Assembly: GCA_007026445.1 (NCBI GenBank) | Contig: VDMD01000041.1 | Location: 186,001-250,000 of the forward strand | Reading direction: 5' to 3' | DNA: 64,000 bases | Source: Schizophyllum amplum | Lineage: Eukaryota > Basidiomycota > Agaricomycetes > Agaricales > Schizophyllaceae | In this document: positions 1 to 10,904 of the stretch, in pieces | Position numbering within the stretch: the first letter of the stretch is position 1 | Layout of the letters: each line of letters opens with the position of its first letter | The notes under the pieces: model-generated | What the model saw: the letters and a program-made list of their open reading frames with translations, nothing else | Databases searched by the model: none | Told to the model about the DNA's origin: nothing | Program-made: the position numbers and the translations under genes

Positions 1-903
1 GCACCAGCATATGGCTTTTGCTTGCCGCTCTTCTGGCTTGTCGCGGCCTACGATCCGCACGGCAAGCAGTGCGCCGCCTGAACGTTGCACGTACGTGTGG
101 AGAGCGATCTGCATCTGCTCCGTCTTCTTCTGCATTTGAGATATGTCCTGATCTTCGGATGAGTAGTACAACTCCCATTCCTCGGCAATAGCGATGCGGA
201 ATTCAGGGCACCACAGGGGTGGCGAGTCTAGAACAATAGCACGCCATCGCTGGCAGACCTGGCTGACGACGACGACGGGATAGCTTGGCTCTATCAAACT
301 GAATTCGACGTGAGCACAGACGTAGCCAAGGATCTGCATCAGAGTCTCCGTTGGCAGTCGTCGAGCGGGAGAAATAAGAGCTCGCTGCTGCGCTGAAAAA
401 GCGACGGCCTGCCGCTCGTACCCTTTGATCTCGGAGACAACCGCGCGGAGGCGAGTGATTTCTAACTTCAAGGCGCTGGCTGCTCGACTCGCGTCATCCG
501 CCTGAGTGGATATATGTTGGATCTCCGCTGGCGTTGTAACAATGTGTCCCGAACGTATATCGTCTAGAGTGGAAGCGGACGGCCTATAGATTGCAGCATG
601 GACCACCAGCTCTTGGAGGGATCCGGATGGCGCCTTTCCATCGTCTCTTTCCATCCGAGGAGGCGTGCGGATGTAGGACCGTTTACTGCTGTTACAATCA
701 GCTTTGAAAAACCCAAAGATACCCGAGAACGCACAGAAAAGTGGGACACGACGATCGTTCTGCACCTGAGGAGGGTACAGCCAAAGTTTCAGTTGGTCGC
801 TAAGAACAATGGGACCGGAGATTGAGCCGACTTCCGCCACGGGATATTCGGGCCGGACCCCTGAGGCTAGCGGAGCGCCATCGTTCCCCTTCCTCTCGAC
901 CAT
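1..903 (-). CDS. F-box-like domain protein, 5' part only (runs off left edge)
   Basis: One reading frame stays open from an ATG at 903 (or an in-frame ATG at 654) down to base 1, with no stop in the window. It translates to a helical/coiled stretch (ISTQADDASRAASALKLEI) and then an F-box-like core, RRLPTETLMQILGYV, followed by VVVVSQVCQRWRAIVLDSPP and LWCPEF. That order, a helix and then LPxEIL...VSxVCRxWRxIALxxPxLW, is the signature of the large Agaricomycete F-box-like families. Such proteins usually act as substrate adaptors of SCF ubiquitin ligases; the target here is unknown. A possible 37-nt intron (GTATCT...ACAGCAG, near 675-711) would change the N-terminus, so the start is uncertain. 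The C-terminal part, usually leucine-rich repeats, is outside the window. Confidence 0.7.
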   Translation of the reverse strand, partial: MVERKGNDGAPLASGVRPEYPVAEVGSISGPIVLSDQLKLWLYPPQVQNDRRVPLFCAFSGIFGFFKADCNSSKRSYIRTPPRMERDDGKAPSGSLQELVVHAAIYRPSASTLDDIRSGHIVTTPAEIQHISTQADDASRAASALKLEITRLRAVVSEIKGYERQAVAFSAQQRALISPARRLPTETLMQILGYVCAHVEFSLIEPSYPVVVVSQVCQRWRAIVLDSPPLWCPEFRIAIAEEWELYYSSEDQDISQMQKKTEQMQIALHTYVQRSGGALLAVRIVGRDKPEERQAKAICWC

Positions 904-1083
904 CTCCTCGTATCACAGTTACCAAGGGACACCGGCTGTCGCTCGTCCTAGCTACTGACGGCTGCTCCTCAAGGTAACTGGGCGCAGTCGCGCAGGCCCT
1001 GGAGCCGTCATCGCAAGGTCATAGATCGCACGGGAAACCGAATACGACAGAGCATCGCGTTAGGTTCCTTGTCTTACGCCGTC

Positions 1084-4000
1084 ATGATGGGAGAAAGCGA
1101 CCATCTCAACGAGCTCGAACCGCTCTTGAGCAGGTGCGTTGGACGATCCATTCGAGAGCATCAAACCTCATGCTTACTGCGTACCAACAGGGACGACATA
1201 GAAGTCACGCCGGTGTACCCCATCATACATATGATCAAGAACGTTAGTATGTTCTCTTTCGCGAAGTCTTCTATTAACACGATTCGCAGGATATGATTGT
1301 ATGTGAAGCTCTTCTCTTCTGTAGGGCTGACCTCATGTCGGACACCTACCATTAGCATTTCATCGGCGCGTATTGTCTATACTTGCTTGACTTTCCAGTA
1401 CTTATCGCCTTCCACCCACGCAGACACGCCCCTCACGTTCGAAGCTCTCACCGCGCCAGACCTCACCTATACCCTCATCCGACCTCTTCACGAGAAATAT
1501 GGCAGTTTACAACGTGCAGGCAACATGTCCGTCGTCTTCTGCCTCCTCCTCAACCGCGCACACTTCCGGAGCGACGAAAACATGTCCACGTCCCCCGTCA
1601 GTCGCACGCGTGCTGAGCTCTGCGAATTACTCGCTATCCGCTGCTTGCGCGACTACGGCGACAACACGCTTCGACTGGCGCATGTTGTGACGACCACCTG
1701 GCCCGTCTTCAATGGCGCCGACGAGGAGGTGCTGAGGCAGGCGCAGGAGGACCGGGATGACCTTGAAGAGCGAGTGGGGAACGCCATCGAAATGGCCATC
1801 GTAGGGAAAGCAAAGCGCTTCATCAAGAGCTCGCCATGCCAGAAGGTCATCAACGCTATCTGGAGGTGCGTACTGTGAAGTCGCTTTCAGATTTACGCTC
1901 ACAACACTGTTAGCGGGAAGTGCGTATACCAGGCCGAGAGTAGCCATTCCATATTGTCAGACGTGAGTTTCAAGCGAACTGTGCGGTGTCTTCCTGGCTG
2001 ACCACCTTACAGACGTACAAACGCACGCCCATACATTACTACGACCCTCACAAGGCGCCGTTACTTGATCATTATCGTCTCAAGGTTCCTTCGATCCGTG
2101 CAGTCCTCGAATTTTGGAAGTATGTGACCGGATGCGTGTCAAGTTCAATCGCTGACGATGCCTTTAGCTTCGTCCTCCTCTTCATCCTCTTTGTGGTGGC
2201 AATAGAATTCTCAGAGCGCGACAATGTCAACGCGGCTGAAACGATATTTATGGTGTACGCCCTCGGATTCAGCTTGGAAAAGTTCGCCGCTATGCAAGAG
2301 CACGGCATCAGAGGTGCATTACTTCAGTGACTGCCCACTCCGGTCCATGCTGAACCTGCGCGCAGTATACACGAAAGGAACATGGGTACGTCTCGGCGTT
2401 TCTGCATTGGCGTGATCATAACCGACCTAAATTATAGAATGGATTCGACATGGCCTTGGGTTCGCTTCGCTTGTGTATGCTTTTTTGAAGGCCGAGAACT
2501 GAGCTGCGTCGATTAGTGACGACGTATCTCGTCTATCTGTTTCTGCGCGTCTACGGCGCGGTGCACCCTAGTAAGCGCCTGTCCCTCTAACAAACCACTC
2601 GCCCTTTTTATGTTGGCCCTTCTTTAACAAGTCAGCAGGCAAATGGGCACGCTCGCTAGGCATAGATCTTCTGGCTCTCATTGCTTGTTTGCTTTTTCCG
2701 AGGTGCGTTGACCAGTGAGAGGGCGAACATGATGTGGTGCAAGGCTGACGATGACCTAGACTGGCCTTTGTGACGCTGAAGGACAATTTGATGGTCCTGG
2801 CTTTGCGGGCGATGATGATGCAGTTCTTGGTCCTGATGCTGATCGCGGCGTTTTGCTTCTGCGGGTTCTTGTATGCGTTGTGGACGTGCGTATGAGCCAC
2901 CTACGGACCACTCCGGTGATACTGAAGTATACACGTAGGTTGAGTCGCAACGAGCCATGGCCGTATAGCGCAAGGTGAGCGAGATATAAGGCTGCCCTGC
3001 CGGCTTTCGCTGACAGAGGCATAGTACCATCGCATGGTGGATGCTTGATCTCTGGTTTGGGCTTGACGCCAGCGGGTTTGAGAAAGCCAGTCCGTCAGAT
3101 CACATTGCTATGCTGTGTGCGGCTCTGACGACACAAAACAGCCACTTTTCACCCTTACTTTGGTCCCGTTCTCATGGTTACCTACGCCTGCCTGAGTAAC
3201 ACGCTCTTGCTGACCGGTAAGCCCATCATTTCTACGATACAGTGATCGCGAACGCTGATCACATTGCAGTCCTTGTCTCTGTAAGTTCGTTCTCCCGAGG
3301 TTATTGTCGAGATGGCTCAAGTGTGGTGACTCAAGATCCTTTCGAATACGTTTGCGACTATCAGCGAGGATGCCGTGGCTGAGGTGTGCCCTTGAATCTA
3401 CGACTGATACATGTCACTGACCCTTGCGTAGGCCATGTTCCGGCGCGCCGTTTCCACTATCGAGGGGTGGGAGTTCATCATAAACTGTGAGCATGATGAT
3501 GCTAATCTGGTCACTTCAGAGTGAAGGCAGATTCACTATTCTCTTATCACCCTCCTATCAACCTCCTCGCGGTCTGCATTATGTTCCCGTTGAGCTTTAT
3601 CTTGACTCCGAGATGGTTCCACAAGGTGGGTGTGCCCTCTTCCTTTGTCGGACTGGCATACACTTAATACTGCATCGCAGGTGAACGTGTTCTGCATCCG
3701 GATCACTAGCTTTCCCATTTTACTTGGGATTGCGTTGTACGAAAGGCAAGCAAAGAAATATGGGACGACCTCGTTCTATGACACGCTGTCTGTGACGGCC
3801 GAGAAGATTTTCGATACTCTGCCAAGGCCAATAACCCGTTTGAGTGAGTACGACATCTATATCTGCACGACAAGACTAATATGACACCTCAGGCATCTTT
3901 GAGGGCTTTGCCGGTTATGGAGGGGACATCGCCGCGGTACTTGTATTCCTCGGATCTGCTCGCGTGAGATGCTGAAGCAATGGTGACTTCAAGATCTTTG

Positions 4001-4824
4001 AGATTGAAGACGAGCTCGGCGCTAGCGCTCTTGATACGCGCTCTGAAGGCGAGATCGAAAATGGTCAACCGCAATCGCCGTATGTAGGCTTGGTGCCACC
4101 GTCCCAACATCAGCGGCGGTTATCGACGTCGACGACTGCCACCAAACGCAGGCCATCGACGCCGCTACACTCGCCTATGACGACAACACCCATGCAACAA
4201 AATGCGCCCCCGCTGCGCGCAAGAGCGAACTCCATGATGAACCGCGGATTTGAGGCGGCGCAGAACTTCACGAGCCCGCTCGCGCAGATCTTTCAGCCCT
4301 TGGTTGTTGACGACGACCTACTGGAGGAGGAGGACAACGCGAGCGAGGTGTCGAGCCCGCCGCAGGCCACAGGTGTGAACTTTCCCTCGCCGCCGCAGGG
4401 CGTCAGCTACGGGCCGGCGAGTCGGCGGCGGCTGTCGTCGATGCACCGAAGGACAGAACCTGCGGTGCCCAGACGCTTCCCGGTCTTGGGTCGTGTGGTG
4501 AGCGGGGCCACCGGCGACGGCGTGCTATCAGAAAGCCCCGAGCAGGGCGGCGGGGTGCAGGGGTCGCCCAGCCAACGCGAAGTGTTGAGCGCGGGGGTGA
4601 GTCCGCGGAAGGCGTCGTCGATCGCGGCGAGCGCGTCGGAGGGGCCGTCGCCGTCGCCTGCACCGTCGGTGACGGCGCAGCAGGTGGTGGATACGCGTGC
4701 GGATACCGGAGCGGCGCCGGGGTGGGTGACGAGATTGGATAAGATGGAGGCGAGGCAGAGGCGGATTGAGGGTATGCTGCAGCAGCTGGTGCAAGCGGCG
4801 TCGAAGGGGCCTGCGTCTGAATAG
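1084..4824 (+). CDS. YVC1: YVC1-type TRP cation channel (vacuolar calcium-release channel)
   Basis: The spliced product matches the fungal YVC1/TRP family along its length. An N-terminal helical domain includes TPVYPIIHMIKN, LTAPDLTYTLIRPLHEKY and KAKRFIKSSPCQKVI. Several membrane segments follow: FVLLFILFVVAIEF, TTYLVYLFLRVYG, LLALIACLLFPRLAF, and a pore region with LDLWFGLDASGF and PVLMVTYACLSNTLLLT. The C-terminus has FEIEDELGASAL, a Ser/Pro-rich tail and a final coiled coil. Family members release Ca2+ from the vacuole. I traced about 22 exons with GT-AG borders, for example 1084-1133, 1191-1242, 1290-1298 (9 nt), 1399-1865, 1914-1962, 2013-2119, 2168-2313, 3270-3280 (11 nt) and a last exon from about 4014 to the stop at 4824. 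The intron before the exon near 3526 uses a CAGAG acceptor to keep frame and is less certain. Start chosen as the first ATG in frame with exon 2. Confidence 0.88.
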
Positions 4825-4944
4825 GCGGCGAGGCGCAGGCAGGTTGCTTTGTTTCGACGAGACCTAGGCTATTGTACGCGTAGTGACTCAGTGCATGACT
4901 GTCCAAGAATCATTGTCAATGTACGTGTCTTGCCCAGTGCCCAT

Positions 4945-5344
4945 TGACACCGGGGGCAAAGTCCAGCCCACTTCAATTTGAAGGGCGCTAAAGTCACTAT
5001 GTCACTCACCTACCGACTCACTATGTCACTCACTTCGCTCTTCCGGCGTAGTTTTGCCTCTCGCTGCAATAAAAATTGCCATTTTTGTGTGCCAGATCCT
5101 GTCTAGAGCACCCCTGTAGCTGTCCTGTACCATTGGAGGGCCTCACCGGGTGGCGCGAGGGGGAAAACAAGGTCGAGTTGTGCACTGTTGACACCGGGAT
5201 TCGAACGATCGACCTCCTAGAAGGTCGAATTTGGCGCCTCATTGCAAGGCTGGGAGGTGACTGACATGGTGAGTCGGTGAGTGAGTGACGTAGTGAGTCT
5301 AGCGCCCTTCATATCGAAGTGAGCTGGACTTCGCCCCCGGTGTG
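4945..5344. mobile_element. 400-bp MITE-like element with ~90-bp terminal inverted repeats
   Basis: The left end (TGACACCGGGGGCAAAGTCC) and the reverse complement of the right end (CACACCGGGGGCGAAGTCC) stay alignable for about 90 bases, including CACTTCRATWTGAAGGGCGCTA and a run of direct GTCACTCAC-type repeats. The 9-mer AGTGCCCAT flanks both sides (4936-4944 and 5345-5353), as expected for a 9-bp target site duplication, a size typical of Mutator-like elements. There is no transposase reading frame inside, so it would be non-autonomous. The interior on the minus strand has GTTCGAATCC (about 5195-5204), a perfect tRNA B-box, next to a GGTCG/CGACC hairpin, which suggests a degenerate tRNA-derived segment. 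Confidence 0.75.
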
Positions 5345-5654
5345 AGTGCCCATGACTCTTGCGAGGAAGTCCGCGCTCGGATCATGTATGCGCGTCTTCC
5401 GTACGTTCCGTATCAAAGGACCGCGCACACTCGATCACTGGACGGGTCAGCTCGCTTGGTTTCAATCGAAACAGCTGTGGTATCGGGCCAGCGACTTGAC
5501 TGTATATCTTCTGCTGATAACTTGACACAGGAGCTCGACTGATCAATGCATGGTTCCTCTTAGGATCTCGTGGCGGTCGTTGCAGACAGAATATGCCCAA
5601 AAATCAACTAAAAAATCAGGCATTAAAAGTTGAACATCACGTGAAATTCATCCG

Positions 5655-5760
5655 GTCCCGCCCCGCCCCTTACTTTTCTGCCTCCGTGTGACGCCCCGGT
5701 TCATGTGGACATGCGCACCCCAGATATTTATCGCCCCGGCCCCTTGTGCGGGGTTTGGAG
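5655..5760 (+). promoter_or_regulatory. Cluster of Cre1/CreA-type motifs upstream of the pentitol dehydrogenase
   Basis: Within about 105 bases, 130-235 bp upstream of the ATG at 5891, at least six matches to SYGGRG occur on either strand: two GCGGGG (from CCCCGCCCC at 5661), CCGGGG at about 5693 and 5733, CTGGGG at about 5717, and GCGGGG at about 5748. A TATA-like AGATATTTA lies at about 5722. SYGGRG is the established binding motif of the fungal carbon-catabolite repressor CreA/Cre1. The motif is short and the region is GC-rich, so binding is inferred. Confidence 0.45.
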
Positions 5761-5890
5761 ATTGTCCGGGCTAGAGGGGCCGCCGCTGCGTACATCGATA
5801 ACGCGCATCGTGTTCCCAAAGCCGAAGCCGCGCCGCTCGACACAAGTCCTCCATCCATCGCCCACCACTCAACCTACATAGCCGTCCGCA

Positions 5891-7370
5891 ATGGTCCTGA
5901 CCGCCAACCACGCGATCTACGATCCCGCCAAGGTTCTCAAGGACCCCAAGTTCCGCCTCGTCCCCATCGGCGAGAAGACGCCCAAGGACGCGAACATCGC
6001 GGCGTTCTACAACCCCCAGCACGAGGTGCACCTTGTCGAGAAACCCAAGCCAACACCGGGGCCCGGACAGGTGCTCATCCATGTGCGCGCCACCGGAATC
6101 TGCGGGTGCGTCCTGCGCGAAAATCACAGACTGCGAAGACCCGCGATCGCGCTCGACGATGGCCGGCTGACGGGACGCGTGCAGGAGCGACGTCCACTTC
6201 TGGAAGCATGGGGGCATCGGCGACATGATCGTGACCGACGAGTGCGGGTCGGGCCACGAGTCTGCGGGAGAGGTCATCGAGGTCGGCGAGGGGGTGACTG
6301 ACTTGAAGGTCGGCGATCGTGTCGCGCTCGAGGTTGGCATTCCGTGCTCGCAGCCGGGGTGCGAAGCATGCCGTACGGGGAAGTACAATGCCTGCCCGGA
6401 TGTGGTGAGTTCTGTTGTGTTGTTCTCGTGCGGCGCGAGACTCATTTGAGCGGTAGATCTTCTGCTCTACGCCGCCCTACCATGGTGAGTGGGTTTTGAG
6501 GTCGTAATGACGACGACACCGACAAGCACAGGCACCTTGACCCGCTTCCACGTCCACCCCGCACAATGGTGCCACAAGCTACCGATGAACGTGTCGTATG
6601 AAGAGGGCGCGCTCTGCGAACCGCTCGCCGTCGTCACCGGCGCAGTCGAGAAGGCCGGGCTCGCACTCGGTGACGCTGTCCTCATCACGTATGCCTGACG
6701 GGCCCTCATGCTTGAATTCCACGCTAACTCCTCGCCAGCGGCGCCGGCCCCATCGGTCTAGTCGCTCTCCTTTGCGCTCGCGCGGGAGGCGCCGAGCCCC
6801 TCGTCATCACCGACCTCTTCCAAAGCCGATTGGACTTCGCCAAGAAGCTCGTGCCGAACGCGCGCACGATCCTCATCGACCCAGCAGATACGCCGAAGCA
6901 GAACGCTGCGCGCGTGCGGGAGGCGGCGGGCATGCCGATCAAGTTGACGATGGAGTGCACGGGCGTGGAGAGCAGCATCCACACGGCGATCTACGCGAGC
7001 AAGTTTGGCGGGAAGGTCTTCATCATCGGTGTCGGCCGGGCTGAGCAGAACGTGAGTCCAGCTTCGTAGCGAGAAGGATGGGAATTAACCAGTACACCAG
7101 TTCCCCTTCATGCACTTGAGTGCGAACGAGATTGAGCTGGGCTTCTTGTACCGGTATGCAAACCAGGTATGGATGTTGGTTCTGCTTCACGCAATACTTA
7201 GTTGACGCGTTGTGCAGTACCCGAAGGCCATCCGCCTGGTCGCTGGAGGCATCATTGACCTTCGTCCGCTTGTGACGCATCGTTTTGCGCTCGAAGACGC
7301 AATTGACGCGTTCCAAACGGCCGCGGACCCTACGCAAGGTGCGATCAAGGTGCAGATACGGGACGAGTGA
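5891..7370 (+). CDS. LAD1: L-arabinitol 4-dehydrogenase / xylitol (sorbitol) dehydrogenase, zinc MDR family
   Basis: Seven exons (5891-6105, 6185-6404, 6457-6484, 6532-6688, 6739-7051, 7101-7166, 7218-7370) give 383 residues, the normal length for fungal pentitol dehydrogenases. Catalytic zinc ligands are visible in [14 protein letters not shown] and in GHESAGEV. The structural zinc cysteines are in [14 protein letters not shown]. The Rossmann motif is [17 protein letters not shown], followed by VITD, whose Asp fits NAD+ rather than NADP+. These enzymes oxidise L-arabinitol to L-xylulose or xylitol to D-xylulose in pentose catabolism in the cytosol. Which of the two is preferred cannot be told by eye. 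Exon 3 is only 28 nt. The gene converges on PET117, and a GH10 xylanase lies about 17 kb away. Confidence 0.93.
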
Positions 7371-7579
7371 AGGAAGGCTTGAAGGGTAACGCAAGGAGCG
7401 GTAGAGATCGCGTTGTAAAATTACAGAATCCGGTACATTGGTACGAGCAGCATCCATACCAATGATACAGTGACCCGCGCAACGTCTGGTGCGTTTGTGT
7501 GTGAGAAGGGGGAAAGGCGGGACAAGTGGCTGCGGGAGCGGCGGTAGTTTAGGGGGTTCAGGCGGTTGCAAGACGGTGT

Positions 7580-7926
7580 TCATTCTAGTGATCTTGGGTC
7601 TATGCTCTGCGCACGCTCGTAAATTTCGCGTTTCTTCTTTGATTCCTCGAAATCAAGTTGACGCTGGAGCATCTTCTCTCGCCGTCGTGCATCGTCTTTG
7701 AGAACACCCTGGTACATAGCCTGCAAACGTCTCGTCAGAAAAAGGATGTAGGGAGACTGACATAGAATATGGACCTCTCTCTCAGACTCTTGCTGATAGT
7801 GCACCCCCCATACCTGCGTTGTAGCTCAGTTCGCGACAACACGCGCCACAAGCGGCGCATACTCACAGTCAGTGACGAGAGGAAGACGACGGTCCCCAAG
7901 GTGATTGCTGCACGCCGGGATGACAT
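7580..7926 (-). CDS. PET117: PET117-like cytochrome c oxidase assembly factor
   Basis: Three exons (7867-7926, 7775-7813, 7580-7720) encode 79 residues. The order is a short N-terminal membrane anchor (MSSRRAAITLGTVVFLSSLT), then VWGVHYQQESERE, then MYQGVLKDDARRREKM and a charged helix ending in QRQLDFEESKKKREIYERAQ. This matches PET117, a small mitochondrial inner-membrane protein needed for heme A synthesis and cytochrome c oxidase assembly. The HYQQ...ERE..MxxGVxRDxxRR pattern is the family signature. The start is the only ATG that gives the hydrophobic segment. It is divergent from the CID-domain gene, sharing a promoter of about 265 bp. Confidence 0.87.
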
Positions 7927-8191
7927 TCCAGGCGGCGCTGAGGCTCTCTGTCGGCTGTCCACGACGGCGAAGGGAAGAGTAGGAGAGCTGAAGGCCTCGA
8001 CGCCGGCGGCTACTCTCAGTCGCGAGCGGAGATCGCGCCGAAAATGCCGGCGACGGTCTGGAGCGTGACGCACGGGCCATGTCAACAACCGCAAACTGAC
8101 ATCTCTTCCAACCCCCACCGTCCCCCACGACCAGCTCGTCGCTGTTTCTGCCCGCCGCACGCGTCCGTTTCGACGTCGCTGATGAGAAAGG

Positions 8192-10801
8192 ATGCCCGAT
8201 ATTGCTGTGAGTAGTTTTACAGGAAGTGGCCGCGAAGACTTACTCCCTCCGCAGTCCTTTGAGTCAGCGCTAAAAGCCGTCGTGCAAGCCAAACGGTTAT
8301 CGGGGTCGAAGATGACCGCGTTGACCGCAGATGCTATGCAGCTGCTAGCGGTGCGTTGCATTGTCTTTCCACGCGTACCTTGGACTGATGTCCATGATCG
8401 GCGCAGTACGACACCCAGCTTGTCTCCATCCTCTATCGCACGCACAAATCTCTGTCAGGCTCTTCGAAGATCTCTAGTCTCTATGTCTTCGACTCCTTTG
8501 CTCGCGCTGCTCGGTCGAAGGCAAATAAGCAAGGCTCTTCTGGCTCTGGTTCCTCTGGCGGCAACGCGCACTCCTTCCTGTCGAAACTCGAAGGGGTACT
8601 GGATGGTCTATTCCATGATATGGTGACCTGCGGTCTCTCTGAAGGCAAGGTTCGTGCCAATATGCTGCTCTGACCGTATTGCCCTCGTCGTGTAGCCCGA
8701 ATAGCGATAGCCTCCTTGTGAGCGCGTCGTGTAGGAGCATACTAACTCAGCCGGCTCTGTGCCCATGTTGTTCGTGGTATGCACCTACAGTCTTGTCGCA
8801 TGCAGGAACCACTGGGGCCAGATGCCGGCACGCTCCCGTCCTTCCGTCAAGTAGAGCAGTCGACCTAATAACCCGCGCCTTGCGCTTACAGGAGAAGGCG
8901 AACAAAATCATTGATATATGGTCCAAAGGAAATACCTTCCCGCCGTCAGTGCTGTCAGGATTGATGGCTACGGTGTCAGCGAACGAAAAAGGTGCTTGTC
9001 ATATCGAGTTTGCGCTAAGTACTCATTTCATCTGTACAATCTACATCTCGATCGCCCGCGCAATTGAACGAATTCGTGAACTGAATCATCATATGTTTGC
9101 TTTCGTCAGAATCCGACGTAGCCAAGTCGAGCGATCCGCGAATACGTAGCACGTCTACCAGCCAGACGCCACCAAATGCACCGCTGGCCCCATCAGTGCA
9201 GGCAAACGCAGCAAGGGCATTCGCACCGCCTACCCAATCCACCCCGGGGCCGGCACCGGCCGATGCCCAGGCTGCGTTGCTTGCGCTGTTGACGCAGGCC
9301 GCTGCCGCAAAACAGCCTTCAACGTGAGTCACACCGCTTCTCCAGCCGAGCAACCTGCTGAGATGTACGATGCAGACAAACACCCACAAATAACACACCA
9401 CCACAGCTCGATCCGACGCACCTAGCTCTGATTCAGCAGCTTAGCCAAGCTGCTCAACACGCAACACCACCGCCAGCTCCAACGACCTTCCACCAACCCC
9501 AGCCGGGATACAACGCACAACCAAATGGTGGCTATCCACACCCTAGTACTTCTCAATCACCACCATACGAAGGCAACGGTCCATACGGACGTCGAGACTA
9601 CCGACAAGACCGCCCAGGCAGCGTCGACAGACCTCGGCCATACGAAGACTACCCATACGACGACCGGGGTGGTGGTCGCGGCCGTGGCTTCAGAGGTGGA
9701 TTCCGCGGCCGCGGGCGGGGAGACGGTAGGGGTAACAACAGATGGGAGGACAGGAGCAAGCCCAGGGAGTGGATTAATCCGCGGCGGTCCAGTCGCTCGC
9801 GAAGCCCGCCCAGTAGATACGGCAGGCCCGGGCGCGACATAAAGCCATATAGCCCGCCGCACCGGCCGTCGCTCGCGCGGTCGCCGAGCCCGCCGCGGGG
9901 GCGCGACCCGCGGCTGGCGATGGTGGAGTCGGGCAAGGACGAATTTGGGCGGGACATACGGTCGCCGTCACCGGAGCCGCCCGATGCGACGCCGCCCCCG
10001 GCCCCACCGAGTAGTCAGGATGAGAAGTCCGTGCCCGTGTCCTCGTCGATGCCTGTGTCGGCGATGCCCATGTTCACGTCCGTACCTGCGAATACATCGT
10101 CTGCGGGCCCGCCTGTGCAAGTGCGCCCTGCGGGCATCGAAAGCTTTGACCCGTCGACGTTCGATTTTACGGCGGAAGCGTCATGGGAGGCGCTGGGCCA
10201 TCTGTGGCATAAATCCTACGGGGTGATGCCGTCGACGGAGGAGCTCATGCAGTTCGTCGTCGGGCAGACGCAACAGCAGCAGTGGGGCGCGGCCGGCAGG
10301 GGGATGGGGGGCGGGATGGACATGGGCATGGGGCAGGGAGGCATGGGACCAGGCGGGGCACAAGGAGGCATGGGTATCGGTGGCATGGGCATGGGTCAGC
10401 AGGGCGCGGGCATGGTCCAGGGTATAGGAATGGACAACAACATGGGTGGTGGCGACATGGGCGCCATGCGCGGTCAGAGATGGCGGGGAGGCGCACGCGG
10501 GGCGCGGGGTGGCTTCCGCGGACGCGGCGGGTTCGGGAACGGCCGAGGCGACTTCACACACAGTGCAGCGGCGCAGAACACGGACGCCATCGTGCTGGGC
10601 GGCGACACAACCCCGCCGCAGATGCCGAACGATTATATGGTGGGAACAGGGCCGATGGGGGGAACAACCTCGATGGGAGGCGCAGGGTCTATGGGCGAAG
10701 GAATGGACGACGGAGGGGATGCCGGAGGCGGCCCTGGAGGAAGGATGCAGAAGATTGGGGACAGATGGGTGTTTGTGCGGCAGGGAGCCGCGTCTGCATG
10801 A
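8192..10801 (+). CDS. CID-domain protein (RNA polymerase II CTD-interacting; Nrd1/Seb1/SCAF-like)
   Basis: Exon 1 (8192-8206, MPDIA) joins SFESALKAVVQAKRLSGSKM. The CID domain continues through YDTQLVSILYRTHKSL, SSLYVFDSFARAARSK, FLSKLEGVLDGLFHDMV and EKANKIIDIWSKGNTFPPS. CIDs bind the phosphorylated C-terminal repeats of RNA polymerase II and couple transcription to RNA processing. The rest is low complexity: a Gln/Pro segment, an RS/RGG region (DDRGGGRGRGFRG), PPRGRDPRLAMV, a conserved WEALGHLWHKSYGVMPSTEEL block, then Gly/Met repeats (GMGMGQ) and a second RGG patch. I see no RRM, unlike Nrd1 or Seb1. Exons 8890-8991, 9110-9323 and 9376-10801 join in frame. The stretch 8648-8889 is read as one long intron, but it holds a perfect TACTAAC, so a small extra exon is possible. 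Confidence 0.85.
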
Positions 10802-10904
10802 TACCAGGGTGTGCACATATTGGACTCTTTTCTATGTAAAGCCCCCAAGCCAGCTCCTCTCTATAGTTGCACCTACGTTTACAATCAACTTTTCCATGTA
10901 TGTA

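Noticed and set aside
9525..9957. Long opposite-strand and out-of-frame frames over the RGG/RS region of the CID gene
   Set aside because: Low-complexity GC-rich DNA is open in several frames; only the CID-linked frame joins through good splice sites.
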